64,000 bases of DNA from Pseudomonas sp. RIT-PI-S (GCF_025642975.1 NZ_JANZKJ010000001.1:682001-746000); one strand, 5' to 3'; positions 17,565 through 28,175 are shown, numbered from the stretch's first letter. The notes: a model not told the origin generated them from the sequence alone. Numbers and translations: made by a program.

Positions 17565-17772
17565 TATGGACCGTGGCTCTGTGGAGGAGGGATGAAAAGT
17601 CCGCACCAATGCGGTGCGCCAACGGTCGATGAGTATAGAGAGCCTGAGCGGCCTTCGCGACAAGTTGTACCTGCTTTGTTCAGTTTTTTTTACACCCTTT
17701 CCGCTTTCGAGCGGCTTGTGGTGGAGTTGGCCTATCCGAAGGGCGTTTGACGGCGCCGGGGTCGGCCAAGTA

Positions 17773-17788
17773 CTGTTTATGGATACAG
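17773..17788 (+). promoter_or_regulatory. LexA (SOS) box upstream of uvrB
   Basis: A perfect CTGT-N8-ACAG (CTGTTTATGGATACAG), 24 bases before the uvrB start codon. This is the gammaproteobacterial LexA consensus and predicts damage-inducible uvrB transcription. The site would overlap the promoter or the first transcribed bases. Confidence 0.88.
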
Positions 17789-17812
17789 CCCTTTGGGCCA
17801 TTGAGGATACCC

Positions 17813-19828
17813 ATGTCTGAATTCCAGCTTGTCACCCAGTATCGGCCCGCCGGGGACCAGCCCGAAGCTATCCGGCAACTGGTCGAGGGTATCGACGCCG
17901 GGCTCGCGCACCAGACGCTCCTAGGCGTGACGGGCTCGGGTAAGACATTCAGCATCGCCAACGTGATTTCCCAGGTGAAACGCCCTACGCTCGTGCTGGC
18001 GCCCAACAAGACCCTGGCTGCGCAGTTGTATGGCGAATTCAAGGCGTTCTTCCCCAATAACGCAGTGGAATACTTCGTTTCCTATTACGACTACTACCAG
18101 CCGGAAGCCTATGTGCCGTCGTCGGACACCTTTATCGAGAAGGATGCTTCGATCAACGACCATATCGAACAGATGCGGCTGTCGGCGACCAAGGCGCTGA
18201 TAGAGCGGCGAGATGCGATCATCGTCACCACGGTGTCATGTATTTACGGCTTGGGCAGCCCGGAAACCTACCTGCGCATGGTGTTGCACCTGGACCGCGG
18301 GGACCGCTTCGACCAGCGCGAACTGCTGCGGCGCCTGGCCGAGCTGCAGTACACCCGCAACGAGATGGACTTCGCCCGGGCGACGTTCCGCGTGCGCGGT
18401 GACGTGATAGACGTGTTCCCTGCTGAATCAGACCTGGAAGCCATTCGCATCGAGCTGTTCGATGATGAAGTAGAGAATATTTCATCCTTCGACCCCCTCA
18501 CTGGCGAGGTCATCCGGCGCCTGCCGCGCTACACCTTCTACCCCAAGACTCACTACGTCACGCCGCGGGAAACCTTGGTGTCCGCCATCGAAAATATCAA
18601 GGCGGAACTGCAGGAGCGGCTGGAGTACCTGCGCGGGGCCAACAAGTTGGTGGAAGCGCAACGGCTGGAGCAACGCACCCGCTTCGACCTGGAAATGATG
18701 CTCGAGCTCGGCTATTGCAACGGCATCGAAAACTATTCCCGCTACCTGTCCGGTCGCCCGGCCGGTGCGCCGCCCCCCACGCTGTATGACTACCTTCCGC
18801 CGGAAGCCTTGCTGGTCATCGACGAGTCTCACGTCAGCGTTCCGCAAGTGGGAGCGATGTACAAGGGTGACCGCTCGCGCAAGGAAACCCTCGTTGAGTA
18901 CGGCTTCCGCCTGCCCTCCGCCCTGGACAACCGGCCGATGCGCTTCGACGAGTGGGAGGCGATCATGCCACAGACCATTTTCGTCTCTGCCACGCCGGGG
19001 CCCTATGAACAGGAACATGCCGGCCGGGTAGTGGAGCAAGTGGTACGGCCGACCGGCCTGGTCGACCCGCAGATCGAAATCCGCCCGGCGTCCACGCAGG
19101 TGGATGACCTGCTCTCGGAAATTCACAAGCGCGTGGCGCTCGACCAGCGGGTATTGGTCACCACGCTGACCAAGCGGATGTCCGAGGACCTCACGGACTA
19201 CCTGGCCGACCACGACGTGCGGGTGCGCTACCTGCACTCGGACATCGACACCGTGGAGCGTGTTGAGATCATCCGTGACCTTCGCCTGGGCACCTTTGAC
19301 GTCTTGGTAGGCATCAACCTGCTGCGCGAGGGGTTGGACATGCCTGAAGTGGCCCTGGTGGCCATCCTCGACGCCGACAAAGAGGGCTTCCTGCGCTCGG
19401 AGCGCTCGCTGATCCAAACCATCGGCCGCGCCGCGCGTAACCTCAATGGCCGGGCGATTCTCTATGCAGACAACATGACTGGCTCCATGGAGCGGGCCAT
19501 CAACGAAACCGAGCGGCGGCGAGAGAAGCAGATCGCATTCAACGAGGCCAATGGCATCGTGCCAAAGGGTGTGGTGCGAGATATCGCCGACATCCTCGAA
19601 GGCGCCAACATTCCTGGGGGGCGGAGCAAAAAGCGCAAGGGCATGGCCAAGGCCGCCGAGGAGAGCGCTCGCTATGAGGCCGAACTGCGCAGCCCTAGCG
19701 AGATCAGCAAGCGTATCCGCCAGTTGGAAGAGAAGATGCTGCAACTGGCACGGGACCTGGAGTTCGAAGCTGCCGCGCAAACCCGCGACGAGATTGCCAA
19801 GCTGCGGGAGCGCCTGCTGGCGGTATGA
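17813..19828 (+). CDS. uvrB: UvrABC excision repair subunit B
   Basis: 671 residues, the damage-verifying helicase-like subunit of nucleotide excision repair. Visible: Walker [10 protein letters not shown], the beta-hairpin [21 protein letters not shown], helicase motif II-like [11 protein letters not shown], motif [11 protein letters not shown], and the C-terminal UVR domain [20 protein letters not shown] that contacts UvrC. The start at [20 protein letters not shown] matches the family; upstream in-frame sequence contains the SOS box and is not coding. gltX follows after 87 bases. Confidence 0.98.
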   Translation: MSEFQLVTQYRPAGDQPEAIRQLVEGIDAGLAHQTLLGVTGSGKTFSIANVISQVKRPTLVLAPNKTLAAQLYGEFKAFFPNNAVEYFVSYYDYYQPEAYVPSSDTFIEKDASINDHIEQMRLSATKALIERRDAIIVTTVSCIYGLGSPETYLRMVLHLDRGDRFDQRELLRRLAELQYTRNEMDFARATFRVRGDVIDVFPAESDLEAIRIELFDDEVENISSFDPLTGEVIRRLPRYTFYPKTHYVTPRETLVSAIENIKAELQERLEYLRGANKLVEAQRLEQRTRFDLEMMLELGYCNGIENYSRYLSGRPAGAPPPTLYDYLPPEALLVIDESHVSVPQVGAMYKGDRSRKETLVEYGFRLPSALDNRPMRFDEWEAIMPQTIFVSATPGPYEQEHAGRVVEQVVRPTGLVDPQIEIRPASTQVDDLLSEIHKRVALDQRVLVTTLTKRMSEDLTDYLADHDVRVRYLHSDIDTVERVEIIRDLRLGTFDVLVGINLLREGLDMPEVALVAILDADKEGFLRSERSLIQTIGRAARNLNGRAILYADNMTGSMERAINETERRREKQIAFNEANGIVPKGVVRDIADILEGANIPGGRSKKRKGMAKAAEESARYEAELRSPSEISKRIRQLEEKMLQLARDLEFEAAAQTRDEIAKLRERLLAV

Positions 19829-19915
19829 TTGCGGCCTCTGGGCGCATGACTGGAGCAGGACATGCCGGCCCTGCTACCATTCGCCGCTTTGTACTGTCCT
19901 GTCCGAGAACTCTCC

Positions 19916-21397
19916 ATGAGCACCGTTCGCACCCGAATCGCGCCTTCGCCTACTGGCGACCCCCACGTTGGCACGGCCTATATCGCCCTGTTCAACTATT
20001 GCTTCGCCAAAAAGCACGGCGGCGAATTCATCTTGCGCATCGAGGACACCGACCAGCTGCGCTCGACTCGAGAGTCCGAACAGCAGATTTTCGACGCCTT
20101 GCGCTGGCTTGGCATCGAGTGGAGCGAGGGCCCGGACGTTGGCGGCCCGCATGGCCCCTATCGGCAAAGCGAGCGCGGTGATATCTACCGTGGCTATGCC
20201 CAGCAACTGGTGGATGCCGGCCATGCCTTCCCCTGCTTCTGCACCGCGCAGGAGCTGGACCAGATGCGCGCCGAGCAGCTGGCCCGCGGCGAAACCCCGC
20301 GCTACGACGGCCGTGCGCTGCTGCTTTCGGCAGAAGAGGTGCAGCGCCGCCTCGCCGCTGGCGAGCCTCATGTGATCCGCATGAAGGTTCCTGGCGAAGG
20401 GATCTGCGTGGTGCCGGACATGCTTCGTGGCGATGTGGAGATTCCGTGGGACCGCATGGACATGCAGGTGTTGATCAAGACCGATGGCCTGCCGACCTAC
20501 TTCCTGGCGAACGTGGTGGATGACCATCTCATGGGAATCACCCATGTGCTGCGCGGCGAAGAGTGGTTGCCGTCGGCGCCCAAGCTGATGAAGCTGTATG
20601 AGTACTTCGGCTGGGAGCAGCCGAAGCTGTGTTACATGCCATTGCTGCGTAACCCGGATAAATCCAAGCTCTCCAAGCGCAAGAATCCCACCTCGGTGAC
20701 CTTCTATGAGCGCATGGGCTTCATGCCGGAGGCCATGCTCAACTATCTGGGGCGCATGGGCTGGTCCATGCCAGACGAGCGCGAAAAGTTTTCCCTGGCC
20801 GAGATGGTAGAGCACTTCGACCTTTCGCGCGTGTCGCTGGGCGGGCCGATCTTCGACATCGAAAAACTCTCCTGGCTCAATGGCCAGTGGTTGCGTGAGC
20901 TGTCGCTCGAGGACTTCGCCGGCCGAGTTCAGCAATGGGCGTTCAACCGCGATTACCTGATGCAAATCGCCCCGCTGGTGCAGGGCAGGGTAGAAACCTT
21001 CAGCCAAGTTGCGCCGCTGGGCGGTTTCTTCTTCGAAGGAGGAGTCCGCCCGGATCCAGCCTTGTTCGCCCACAAGAAGCTTGCCGCCGATCAAGTGCGC
21101 CAGGTCATCCAACTCATCTTGTGGAAGCTCGAGGCGCTACGCCAATGGGAGAAGGAGCGGATCACCGGCTGCATCCAAGCGGTAGTCGATGCCTTGGGCT
21201 TCAAGCTGCGTGATGCGATGCCGCTGATGTTCGCGGCGATCACCGGTCAAGCGAGCTCGGTGTCGGTCCTCGATGCCATGGAAATCCTCGGCCCGGACCT
21301 GACCCGTTATCGCTTGCGCCAGGCGCTGGACCTGCTGGGTGGGGTGTCGAAGAAAGAAAACAAGGAATGGGAAAAGCTGCTGGCCGATATAGGCTGA
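19916..21397 (+). CDS. gltX: glutamyl-tRNA synthetase
   Basis: 493 residues, class I synthetase charging tRNA-Glu. HIGH-type motif in [18 protein letters not shown] and KMSKS-type motif in [13 protein letters not shown], with a bacterial GluRS anticodon-binding C-terminus. The start [14 protein letters not shown] matches the family; the upstream frame to 19862 is ignored. Fittingly, two tRNA-Glu genes begin 350 bases downstream. Confidence 0.98.
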   Translation: MSTVRTRIAPSPTGDPHVGTAYIALFNYCFAKKHGGEFILRIEDTDQLRSTRESEQQIFDALRWLGIEWSEGPDVGGPHGPYRQSERGDIYRGYAQQLVDAGHAFPCFCTAQELDQMRAEQLARGETPRYDGRALLLSAEEVQRRLAAGEPHVIRMKVPGEGICVVPDMLRGDVEIPWDRMDMQVLIKTDGLPTYFLANVVDDHLMGITHVLRGEEWLPSAPKLMKLYEYFGWEQPKLCYMPLLRNPDKSKLSKRKNPTSVTFYERMGFMPEAMLNYLGRMGWSMPDEREKFSLAEMVEHFDLSRVSLGGPIFDIEKLSWLNGQWLRELSLEDFAGRVQQWAFNRDYLMQIAPLVQGRVETFSQVAPLGGFFFEGGVRPDPALFAHKKLAADQVRQVIQLILWKLEALRQWEKERITGCIQAVVDALGFKLRDAMPLMFAAITGQASSVSVLDAMEILGPDLTRYRLRQALDLLGGVSKKENKEWEKLLADIG

Positions 21398-21531
21398 GGG
21401 CTGGGTTTGCGGCCCCGAACGCTCCTGCCGATATTCTCCGTCCGGCGGGAGCTGGCACCAGGCTGCAAACGATGGCAGGGCTAACTCCTTGAATGCCGGG
21501 AAATTTTATTTAAAAATTTCTGAAATTTCGT

Positions 21532-21560
21532 TTGACAGGGTAGGGGCGGCGTCTTAATAT
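21532..21560 (+). promoter_or_regulatory. strong sigma-70 promoter of the tRNA-Ala/Glu cluster
   Basis: TTGACA (21532-21537), 17 bases, TAATAT (21555-21560), followed by a GC-rich discriminator (GCGCCCC), the hallmark of stringently controlled stable-RNA promoters. It has A/T tracts upstream (about 21505-21527) that look like an UP element. Confidence 0.85.
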
Positions 21561-21604
21561 GCGCCCCGTCCACGACATGGTGCTGAAACAAAGCGCCGCA
21601 CTGT

Positions 21605-21680
<76 letters not shown>

Positions 21681-21747
21681 AATTCCTCGCCCGAGGTGTT
21701 TCAAGCCTAGGGCAGGCCGGTTACCAGGCCGGTCGGAAAGAAGGTAT

Positions 21748-21823
21748 GTCCCCTTCGTCTAGTGGCCTAGGACACCGCCCTTTCACGGCGGTAACAGGGG
21801 TTCGAGTCCCCTAGGGGACGCCA
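21748..21823 (+). tRNA. tRNA-Glu (TTC), copy 1
   Basis: 76 bases with acceptor GTCCCCT/AGGGGAC, anticodon stem-loop CCGCC-CTTTCAC-GGCGG giving TTC, and encoded CCA. Identical to the copy at 21992. Confidence 0.98.
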
Positions 21824-21873
21824 CTTCACCCTGTATCGCCCTGCGGCGGTACACGCCGCAGGGCGTTAAATTC

Positions 21874-21949
<76 letters not shown>

Positions 21950-21991
21950 ATTTGCCAGGGTCCGCTGCGGCGGGCCTGCTCGAAGGTTTGC

Positions 21992-22067
21992 GTCCCCTTC
22001 GTCTAGTGGCCTAGGACACCGCCCTTTCACGGCGGTAACAGGGGTTCGAGTCCCCTAGGGGACGCCA
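21992..22067 (+). tRNA. tRNA-Glu (TTC), copy 2
   Basis: Second, identical copy of the Glu-TTC gene and last of the four-tRNA array. A terminator follows 25 bases later. Confidence 0.98.
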
Positions 22068-22091
22068 CGTTTACCCCGATCTCCGGGAATC

Positions 22092-22128
22092 AAGGCTCAT
22101 TCGATCATTGAATGGGCCTTTTGTTTTT
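22092..22128 (+). terminator. Rho-independent terminator of the tRNA array
   Basis: An 11-base-pair stem AAGGCTCATTC / GAATGGGCCTT (one G-T pair) with a 7-base loop, followed by TTGTTTTT. Good position right after the last tRNA. Confidence 0.85.
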
Positions 22129-22157
22129 CCGGCCATGCGGTGAGCGCAGGAGAGCAT

Positions 22158-22607
22158 ATGAACTGGGATCTGCCATCACCTTTCACCCTTGACCTTCGTG
22201 TCGCCGCCGATGACATAGACGGGCTTGGGCACGCCAATAACGCCGTCTATGTGACCTGGCTCGAACGCTGCGCCTGGCAGCATTCACGCTACCTTGGGCT
22301 GGACCTGGTCGAATATCGCCGCCTCGATCGCGCCATGGCTGTGCTGCGCCACGAAATAGACTACCTGGCTAGCGCCTATGAAAGTGACGAGTTGACCATG
22401 GCGACCTGGATCGTCGATTGGGATCAACGGCTGAAAATGAACCGCCGCTTCCAGCTGGTCCGTCCTCGGGACGGTGTAACGCTGCTACGCGCGCAAACCA
22501 CTTTCGTATGCATCGAACTCTCCAGCGGTCGCCCCAAGCGGATGCCCGCCGAGTTTATCGACGGCTACGGCCCGGCCATCCCGACGCCTGGACGACCTGA
22601 GAACTGA
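22158..22607 (+). CDS. acyl-CoA thioesterase, 4HBT hotdog fold
   Basis: 149 residues from [20 protein letters not shown], placed behind GCAGGAGAG. The hotdog-fold signature [22 protein letters not shown] includes the conserved Asp/Asn region of 4-hydroxybenzoyl-CoA-type thioesterases. It probably hydrolyses an acyl-CoA or acyl-ACP thioester in the cytosol; the substrate is not predictable. dusC starts 5 bases after its stop, so the two are co-transcribed. Confidence 0.88.
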   Translation: MNWDLPSPFTLDLRVAADDIDGLGHANNAVYVTWLERCAWQHSRYLGLDLVEYRRLDRAMAVLRHEIDYLASAYESDELTMATWIVDWDQRLKMNRRFQLVRPRDGVTLLRAQTTFVCIELSSGRPKRMPAEFIDGYGPAIPTPGRPEN

Positions 22608-22612
22608 ACACT

Positions 22613-23572
22613 ATGCAATTAGCCTTGGCGCCAATGGAGGGGTTGGTCGACAACATCCTGCGCGACGTGCTTACACGTGTTGGCGGCATTGACTGGTGTG
22701 TCACCGAGTTCATCCGGGTGTCTGACCGGGCATTGCCGCCGTCGTCCTTCCTCAAGCTGGCGCCGGAGCTGGAGCATGGCAGCCAGACCCGCGCTGGCAC
22801 GCCCTTGCACGTGCAACTGCTGGGTTCAGACCCGGTTCTGTTGGGCGACAGCGCGGCGGTGGCCTGCGAGTTGGGCGCGCCGGTCATCGACCTGAATTTC
22901 GGGTGCCCCGCCAAGACGGTGAACCGGTCCCGTGGGGGCGCGGTGCTGCTTAACGAGCCCGAACTGCTCCACGCCATCGTAAGCGAGGTGCGTCGCAGCA
23001 CGCCCGCGCACGTGCCCGTCACCGCCAAGATGCGCCTGGGCTACGCCAGCCCGTCGGGCGCTCTGGACTGCGCTCGAGCGCTAGCTGAGGGCGGGGCGGA
23101 GCGGCTCGTGGTGCACGCTCGGACCAAACTGGATGGGTATAAGCCCCCGGCACACTGGGAATGGGTTGCCCGTGTGCAGGACGCGGTCAAGGTGCCTGTG
23201 TATGCCAACGGCGAGATCTGGACCGTCGAAGACTGGCGCCGCTGCCAAGAGGTGAGCGGTGCACGGCATTTCATGTTGGGAAGAGGCCTGGTTTCATGCC
23301 CGGACCTTGCCCTGCAGATCGCGGCGACGTCCGAGGGGAGGGCGCTGCAGCCGATGACCTGGGGCGATCTGCTGCCGCTGCTGCAAGACTTCTGGCGCCA
23401 GGCCACGGCCAAGCTGTCCCCGCGCTACGCCCCGGGCCGGCTCAAGCAGTGGGTGGCCATGCTCACGCGGACCTATCCCGGCGCGGTGGAACTCTTCACC
23501 GCCCTGCGCAAGGAAACCGACTGCGCGCGGATCAGCGCCATGCTTGGCCTGAACGAAGCAGCTCTGGCCTGA
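22613..23572 (+). CDS. dusC: tRNA-dihydrouridine(16) synthase
   Basis: 319 residues, FMN enzyme reducing U16 in tRNA. Visible: [20 protein letters not shown] start, the catalytic-Cys segment [19 protein letters not shown], and the phosphate-binding [17 protein letters not shown]. The DusC-type C-terminus and the RSRGG motif favour DusC over DusA/B. Tightly linked to the thioesterase gene. Confidence 0.93.
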   Translation: MQLALAPMEGLVDNILRDVLTRVGGIDWCVTEFIRVSDRALPPSSFLKLAPELEHGSQTRAGTPLHVQLLGSDPVLLGDSAAVACELGAPVIDLNFGCPAKTVNRSRGGAVLLNEPELLHAIVSEVRRSTPAHVPVTAKMRLGYASPSGALDCARALAEGGAERLVVHARTKLDGYKPPAHWEWVARVQDAVKVPVYANGEIWTVEDWRRCQEVSGARHFMLGRGLVSCPDLALQIAATSEGRALQPMTWGDLLPLLQDFWRQATAKLSPRYAPGRLKQWVAMLTRTYPGAVELFTALRKETDCARISAMLGLNEAALA

Positions 23573-23691
23573 TCGTCCCAACGGCGTAGGGGCCTGGCCT
23601 GCGCTGAGGCCTGATCGCGCCGGGCATTGCGCGCCCGCCAAAACCTCGACGAAAACTTGTTATGCGGCCAGAAAAAATGCCGACGAACGGT

Positions 23692-23717
23692 CTTGAAAGC
23701 AGCCAGCGGGCCCCTAT
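23692..23717 (+). promoter_or_regulatory. sigma-32 (RpoH) heat-shock promoter
   Basis: CTTGAAA (23692-23698), a 12-base spacer, then CCCCTAT (23711-23717), close to the RpoH consensus CTTGAAA-N11-16-CCCCAT. It lies about 70 bases before the small heat-shock gene. Confidence 0.85.
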
Positions 23718-23785
23718 CTGTTAGTTACGCGATGCCGAAGTCGGGTCGCGGAATCAACTACTCGCTGAAATCTCAGGAGATCGTC
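23718..23785 (+). promoter_or_regulatory. ROSE-like RNA thermometer in heat-shock gene leader
   Basis: The leader has TCGCT (23762-23766), matching the ROSE U(U/C)GCU block, and AGGA of the ribosome site (23775-23778). These can pair with the diagnostic bulged G and an 8-base loop, plus one further C-G pair (23761 with 23779), hiding the ribosome site. ROSE elements control small heat-shock genes in many proteobacteria. Only the short 3' hairpin was checked; the 5' part (GCGATGCC...GGTCGCGG) may form another stem. Confidence 0.6.
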
Positions 23786-24235
23786 ATGAGCACTGCATTT
23801 TCCTTGGCTCCACTGTTCCGTCATTCCGTTGGCTTCGATCGTTTCAACGATCTGTTCGAGTCGGCGTTGCGTAACGAGTCGGGTAGCACCTACCCACCCT
23901 ACAACGTCGAGAAACATGGCGATAACGAATACCGTATCGTCGTAGCCGCGGCAGGCTTCCAGGAGCAGGACCTCGACCTGCAGGTCGAGAAGGGTGTGTT
24001 GACCGTCACCGGCGGCAAAAACCGTGAGGGCGACGCCAGCAGCATCACCTACCTGCATCAAGGCATTGCTCAGCGAGCCTTCAAGCTGTCCTTCCGCCTG
24101 GCTGACCATATCGAGGTCAAGGCGGCTGGCCTGCAGAACGGCCTGCTGAACATCGACCTGCTGCGCCAGGTGCCGGAAGAGGCCAAGCCAAAACGCATCC
24201 CGATCGGTGGCGCGCAGCCCGTGCTGGAACATTGA
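23786..24235 (+). CDS. ibpA: small heat-shock protein, Hsp20/IbpA type
   Basis: 149 residues. Alpha-crystallin domain: YPPYNVEKHGDNEYRIVVAAAGFQEQDLDLQVEKGVLTVTGGKNR, then AFKLSFRLADHIEVKAAGLQNGLLNIDLLR, with the class A start MSTAFSLAPLFRHSVGFDRF. It holds unfolding proteins in a refoldable state for DnaK/ClpB. A sigma-32 promoter and ROSE-like leader precede it, and a strong terminator follows, so it is a single-gene heat-shock unit. Confidence 0.95.
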   Translation: MSTAFSLAPLFRHSVGFDRFNDLFESALRNESGSTYPPYNVEKHGDNEYRIVVAAAGFQEQDLDLQVEKGVLTVTGGKNREGDASSITYLHQGIAQRAFKLSFRLADHIEVKAAGLQNGLLNIDLLRQVPEEAKPKRIPIGGAQPVLEH

Positions 24236-24253
24236 TCGCTCGACGCGAGAAGT

Positions 24254-24287
24254 AAAAGGGGCGCCTGGTGGGGCGCCCCTTTTTTTG
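24254..24287 (+). terminator. Rho-independent terminator of ibpA-like gene
   Basis: Stem AAAAGGGGCGCC with GGCGCCCCTTTT, small loop, then a run of seven or more Ts. It sits between two convergent genes and the A/T runs on both sides make it usable in both directions. Confidence 0.92.
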
Positions 24288-24307
24288 TTCTCCGTATCAC
24301 GGCGCGT

Positions 24308-27256
24308 CTACGGCGCCACCAACATGTCCCGGAATTGCTCCAGCGGCACAGCCCTGCTGTACAGATAACCCTGGTAGTAGTGACAGCCCAAACCGTCCAG
24401 AAACTCCAGCTGCTCCGTCAACTCTACCCCCTCGGCAATGACTGTCAGCTCAAGGCTGCGCGCCATGGCGACTATCGCCCGGATGATTTCCGCGTCATTG
24501 GGATCATGCGTGCAGTCGCGGACGAAGGACTGGTCGATCTTCAGGGTATCCACAGGCAGCCGCTTGAGGTAGGTCAGCGAGGAGTAGCCGGTCCCGAAGT
24601 CGTCCATGGCAAAGCTCACGCCGAGCTTCTTCAGTGCGCGCATCTTGCTGATGGTGTCGTCCAGGTTCTGGATCACGATGCCCTCGGTGATCTCTAGCTT
24701 GAGCAGGCTGCACGGCAGCTGGTTGTGGCTGAGGCTGCGCTCGATACGGGCAACGAAATCGGTCTGCCGGAACTGCCTGGGGCTGATATTGACGCACAGG
24801 CTGAACCCACTGGCGTCGATCAACCCGGCCTGAAGCAGGCGAGCGCAGGCGCCGCAGGCTTCGTCGAGAATCCAGTTGCCGACATCCAGGATCATCCCGC
24901 TTTCTTCCAGTACCTGGATAAATTGCGCTGGAGATTGTTGCCCAAGTTGCGGGTGCAGCCAGCGCAACAATACTTCTGCGCCGATGATACGGTCGTCGCG
25001 GGCATCTACCTGCGGCTGGAAATGCAGCTGCAATTCGCCGCGGCCGAGCGCCATGCGCAGGTCGTTTTCCATGCGCAGCCGTTCGCTGGCTGCTTTCTGC
25101 ATGGCGCTATGAAACATCTGCGCGGTGTTGCGGCCCGAATCCTTGGCGCGGTAAAGGGCGATATCTGCCCGCTTTAGCAGGTCCGCTGGTGTTGTTCCGT
25201 GGTCCGGAATCAGCGCCATGCCGATGCTGGGCGTGACCCTCAGGCGATGCCCGTCCAGCGACATGGGCTCAGCCAACAGTTCGCGAAGGGTATCTGCCAG
25301 CTGCCGTACCTCTCGGGTAACCTCGCTGCGGCTGCCTTCCAGCCCACCGATGAGGATTACGAACTCATCGCCGCCCAAGCGTGCCACAGTATCTTCGAGC
25401 CGCACGCTGGCCTCCAGCCGTGCGGTAACGATCTTAAGCACGGTATCGCCGACCGGATGCCCGAGCGAGTCGTTGATGTGCTTGAAGTGATCGAGGTCGA
25501 GAAACAGCAGCGCCCCGCGCTGGCTGTAGCGCTTGAGCGAGGCGACCTGGTGGCTGATGCGGTCCATCAGCAGCGCTCGGTTGGGCAGGTTGGTCAGTGG
25601 GTCGTGGTAGGCCAGGTGTTGGATCTGCGCTTGGGCATTCTTCAGCTGGCTCACGTCACGGGCAGTCATCAGCAGGCAGGTGGTGCTTTCCAGCGTGATC
25701 GGTTCTAGGGTGATTTCCAGGATCAATGGCTCGCCGGTCTTCCGCCGGCCGATCACCTCTCGGTGACGCACCCGGCCGTAGCGTTTCAATTCTTCCTTGA
25801 GCATTTCGCGATGGTGCACATCGGGCCATAGGTCAAGCTCCTCGGCGGTGCGTCCGATCACTTCCTCGGCGGTCCATCCGAAGGTCTCGCAGAAGGTCGG
25901 GTTCACCTCCACGAAGCGGCCGCTGGGCAGCTCGCTGACACATACCGGGTAGGGGCTGGCTTGAAACAGCCGGACGAATTTGTCCTCGGAGTTTTGCAAG
26001 CGTTGTTCGCGTTCAACCTGGTCGGTGATGTCCAGCAGCGTGCCGGCCATGCGCATGGGCGCACCGGTGGAATCGCGGTAGAGGCGGGCGCGTGTTTCAA
26101 GGAAGCGGGTGGCGCCTTGTGGCAGGGTAACGCGGTAGGTGACCTGATATTGCGCCGCGGCGCCGCTGAGCACTTGGCGGAACATCCGCCGCATCAATTG
26201 CCGGTCCTGCGCGTTGATGTGCTTGAAAAAAGCCGCGAAGGCTTCGTGGAAAGGAGCCGGAGGCAGCCCGTGGAGCTGCGCCGCGCGCGCCGACCCATAG
26301 AGCATGCCGCTGGGGATGTGCCAGTCCCAGGTGCCCAGCCGTGCCGACTCCAAGGCAAGGTCCAGGCGCTCTTGGCTGTCCTTGAGGAGTTGCTCGGCGC
26401 GTATGCGCTCGCTGGTGTCGACAAAGGTGCTGAGCAGGTACGCGCGGCCGTCCAGCTCGATGTTCTGGCTGCAAAGGATGCCTTCGAGCAGTTGCCCTGT
26501 GGCCGAGCGCAGGCGCACTTCGCTGATGACCGGCCCATTGTTGGCGAGGGTCGCCAGCATCAGTTGCGTGCGCTGCGGCGGGTCCGCCCAGAGGCCCAGT
26601 TCCTCGGTAGTCATGTTGACTACTTGGGCCGCGGGCCAGCCCAGCACTTTTTCGAAATGATGGTTTACTTCGTAGATCAAGCCATCGCTGCGGCGGGTAA
26701 GGAGTACGGCGTTCGGGCTGAGATGGAACAGCGCGGCAAAGCGCTTTTCCGAGGCGATCAGCGCCGCCTCGCGCTCCCGCTGCTGAGTGATTTCACGCAC
26801 CACGCCGACCATGTGTGGGCGGCCGTCGCGGCCGGTGATCAGGCTGCCGCTGATCTCGATCCAATGCAGGCTGCCGTCCGGCCAACGAATGCGATGGCGC
26901 ATGGCCTGGTCTCGTGGCTCGCCACGTAGCACGGCCTCGAAGGCCTGCACCGTGCGGTCCCGGTCTTCTTCAGGCAAAAGGTCAAGGTAGTCGATGTCGG
27001 CCGCCAGCCGCACGTGAGGATCGAAGCCGAACAGCGCCTGAGTGCCCCGCGACCAATTGATCAGCCCTCGCTCGATGTCCCAGAACCAGGCACCGAGCCG
27101 AGCACCGTTAAGCGCTGCCAGCAGTTGCGAGGCGCTCTCCCATGACGCTTCCGCTTGCTTGGGGTCCACCGCCTGGATGCGCGGCAGGCGCGCGCGTGCT
27201 TTAACGCTCTTGGGCATGAGGCCGGGCTTCCTTGATCGGGCGATCGCCAGTGGCAT
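24308..27256 (-). CDS. PAS4-GGDEF-EAL cyclic-di-GMP signalling protein
   Basis: 982 residues, no membrane helices seen, so probably cytosolic. Four PAS-like sensor domains are readable in order (starting near LLAALNGARLGAWFWDIERG, EKRFAALFHLSPNAVLLTRR, QERLDLALESARLGTWDWHI, EDKFVRLFQASPYPVCVSEL), then a GGDEF domain with intact RLGGDEFVIL (near residue 630) and an EAL domain whose signature reads EVLLRW (near 757) with catalytic NISP, EITEG, DDFGTGYSSL and KIDQSF all present. Both c-di-GMP synthesis and hydrolysis are possible. Its ATG directly follows the LysR stop (TGAATG), suggesting coupled translation. An ATG at 27217 is an alternative start. Confidence 0.92.
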   Translation of the reverse strand: MPLAIARSRKPGLMPKSVKARARLPRIQAVDPKQAEASWESASQLLAALNGARLGAWFWDIERGLINWSRGTQALFGFDPHVRLAADIDYLDLLPEEDRDRTVQAFEAVLRGEPRDQAMRHRIRWPDGSLHWIEISGSLITGRDGRPHMVGVVREITQQREREAALIASEKRFAALFHLSPNAVLLTRRSDGLIYEVNHHFEKVLGWPAAQVVNMTTEELGLWADPPQRTQLMLATLANNGPVISEVRLRSATGQLLEGILCSQNIELDGRAYLLSTFVDTSERIRAEQLLKDSQERLDLALESARLGTWDWHIPSGMLYGSARAAQLHGLPPAPFHEAFAAFFKHINAQDRQLMRRMFRQVLSGAAAQYQVTYRVTLPQGATRFLETRARLYRDSTGAPMRMAGTLLDITDQVEREQRLQNSEDKFVRLFQASPYPVCVSELPSGRFVEVNPTFCETFGWTAEEVIGRTAEELDLWPDVHHREMLKEELKRYGRVRHREVIGRRKTGEPLILEITLEPITLESTTCLLMTARDVSQLKNAQAQIQHLAYHDPLTNLPNRALLMDRISHQVASLKRYSQRGALLFLDLDHFKHINDSLGHPVGDTVLKIVTARLEASVRLEDTVARLGGDEFVILIGGLEGSRSEVTREVRQLADTLRELLAEPMSLDGHRLRVTPSIGMALIPDHGTTPADLLKRADIALYRAKDSGRNTAQMFHSAMQKAASERLRMENDLRMALGRGELQLHFQPQVDARDDRIIGAEVLLRWLHPQLGQQSPAQFIQVLEESGMILDVGNWILDEACGACARLLQAGLIDASGFSLCVNISPRQFRQTDFVARIERSLSHNQLPCSLLKLEITEGIVIQNLDDTISKMRALKKLGVSFAMDDFGTGYSSLTYLKRLPVDTLKIDQSFVRDCTHDPNDAEIIRAIVAMARSLELTVIAEGVELTEQLEFLDGLGCHYYQGYLYSRAVPLEQFRDMLVAP

Positions 27257-28135
27257 TCAAGAAGAGACAATTTCCCCTTCCAGTAATGCCATAAATGCAC
27301 GTGCGGCGTTGGAGAGTGTCCTTTCGGTATGCACGATGTAGCCTAGCTGGCGACTCAGCTGAACGCCCGCGAGCGACAGGCGGGTGACCTGTTCGTCGAG
27401 CATGGTACGTGGCAGCACGCTCCACGCCAGCCCGATGGACACCATCATCTTGATCGTCTCCAGGTAGTTGGTACTCATGGCGATGTTCGGCGTCAGCCCT
27501 TGGGCTTGGAACAGGTGCTGGACGATATGGTGAGTGAAGGTGTTGCCGCCAGGGAACACTGCCGGGTGTCGGGCGATGTCTTCCAGAGAAACCTGCGGTT
27601 GACGCGCGAGGGCATGCTCGGGTGCCGCGACCAGGTCCAGCGGGTCGTCCCAGATCTGTACGGCCTTGACCAGGCCGTAGGGCTCGGGCGCCAGGGTGAT
27701 GACCGCCAACTCGGCGCGACCATGCAGGATTTCCTCGTAAGCCACCTCCGAATCGAGAAACTGGATGTCCAGCGCCACATTCGGGTAGCGCCGGGTGAAA
27801 GCCCGCAACAGCGGAGGCAGGCGATGCAGGCCGATGTGATGGCTGGTAGCCAATGTCAACCGGCCAGTGACTTCCCCGTTGAGGTTGCTCAATGCACGAC
27901 GCGTATCGTCCAGCACATTGAGGATCTGGTAGGCGCGCGGCAGCAAGGCGCGGCCCGCTTCGGTCAGGCTAACTTCGCGGCCCAGGCGGTCGAACAGGCG
28001 GGTATCGAGCTGGGACTCCAGCCCAGCGATGCGCTTGCTGATAGCCGGTTGGGTCAGATGGAGGCGCTCGCCTGCATTGGAAAAGCTTCCTGTTTCGGCC
28101 ACGCTGATGAAAGCAGTAAGGTTCGCCAGATCCAC
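27257..28135 (-). CDS. LysR-type transcriptional regulator, divergent from leuC
   Basis: 292 residues. N-terminal winged helix MDLANLTAFISVAETGSFSNAGERLHLTQPAISKRIAGLE, then a type 2 periplasmic-binding-like effector domain. LysR regulators often control the divergent gene, so leuCDB control by a leucine-pathway intermediate such as isopropylmalate is plausible, but it is inference. The gene is followed without a gap by the PAS-GGDEF-EAL gene. Confidence 0.92.
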   Translation of the reverse strand: MDLANLTAFISVAETGSFSNAGERLHLTQPAISKRIAGLESQLDTRLFDRLGREVSLTEAGRALLPRAYQILNVLDDTRRALSNLNGEVTGRLTLATSHHIGLHRLPPLLRAFTRRYPNVALDIQFLDSEVAYEEILHGRAELAVITLAPEPYGLVKAVQIWDDPLDLVAAPEHALARQPQVSLEDIARHPAVFPGGNTFTHHIVQHLFQAQGLTPNIAMSTNYLETIKMMVSIGLAWSVLPRTMLDEQVTRLSLAGVQLSRQLGYIVHTERTLSNAARAFMALLEGEIVSS

Positions 28136-28175
28136 GAAGTGGGATTCCTTGTTGTTATCCAGAAGATAAAAATTA

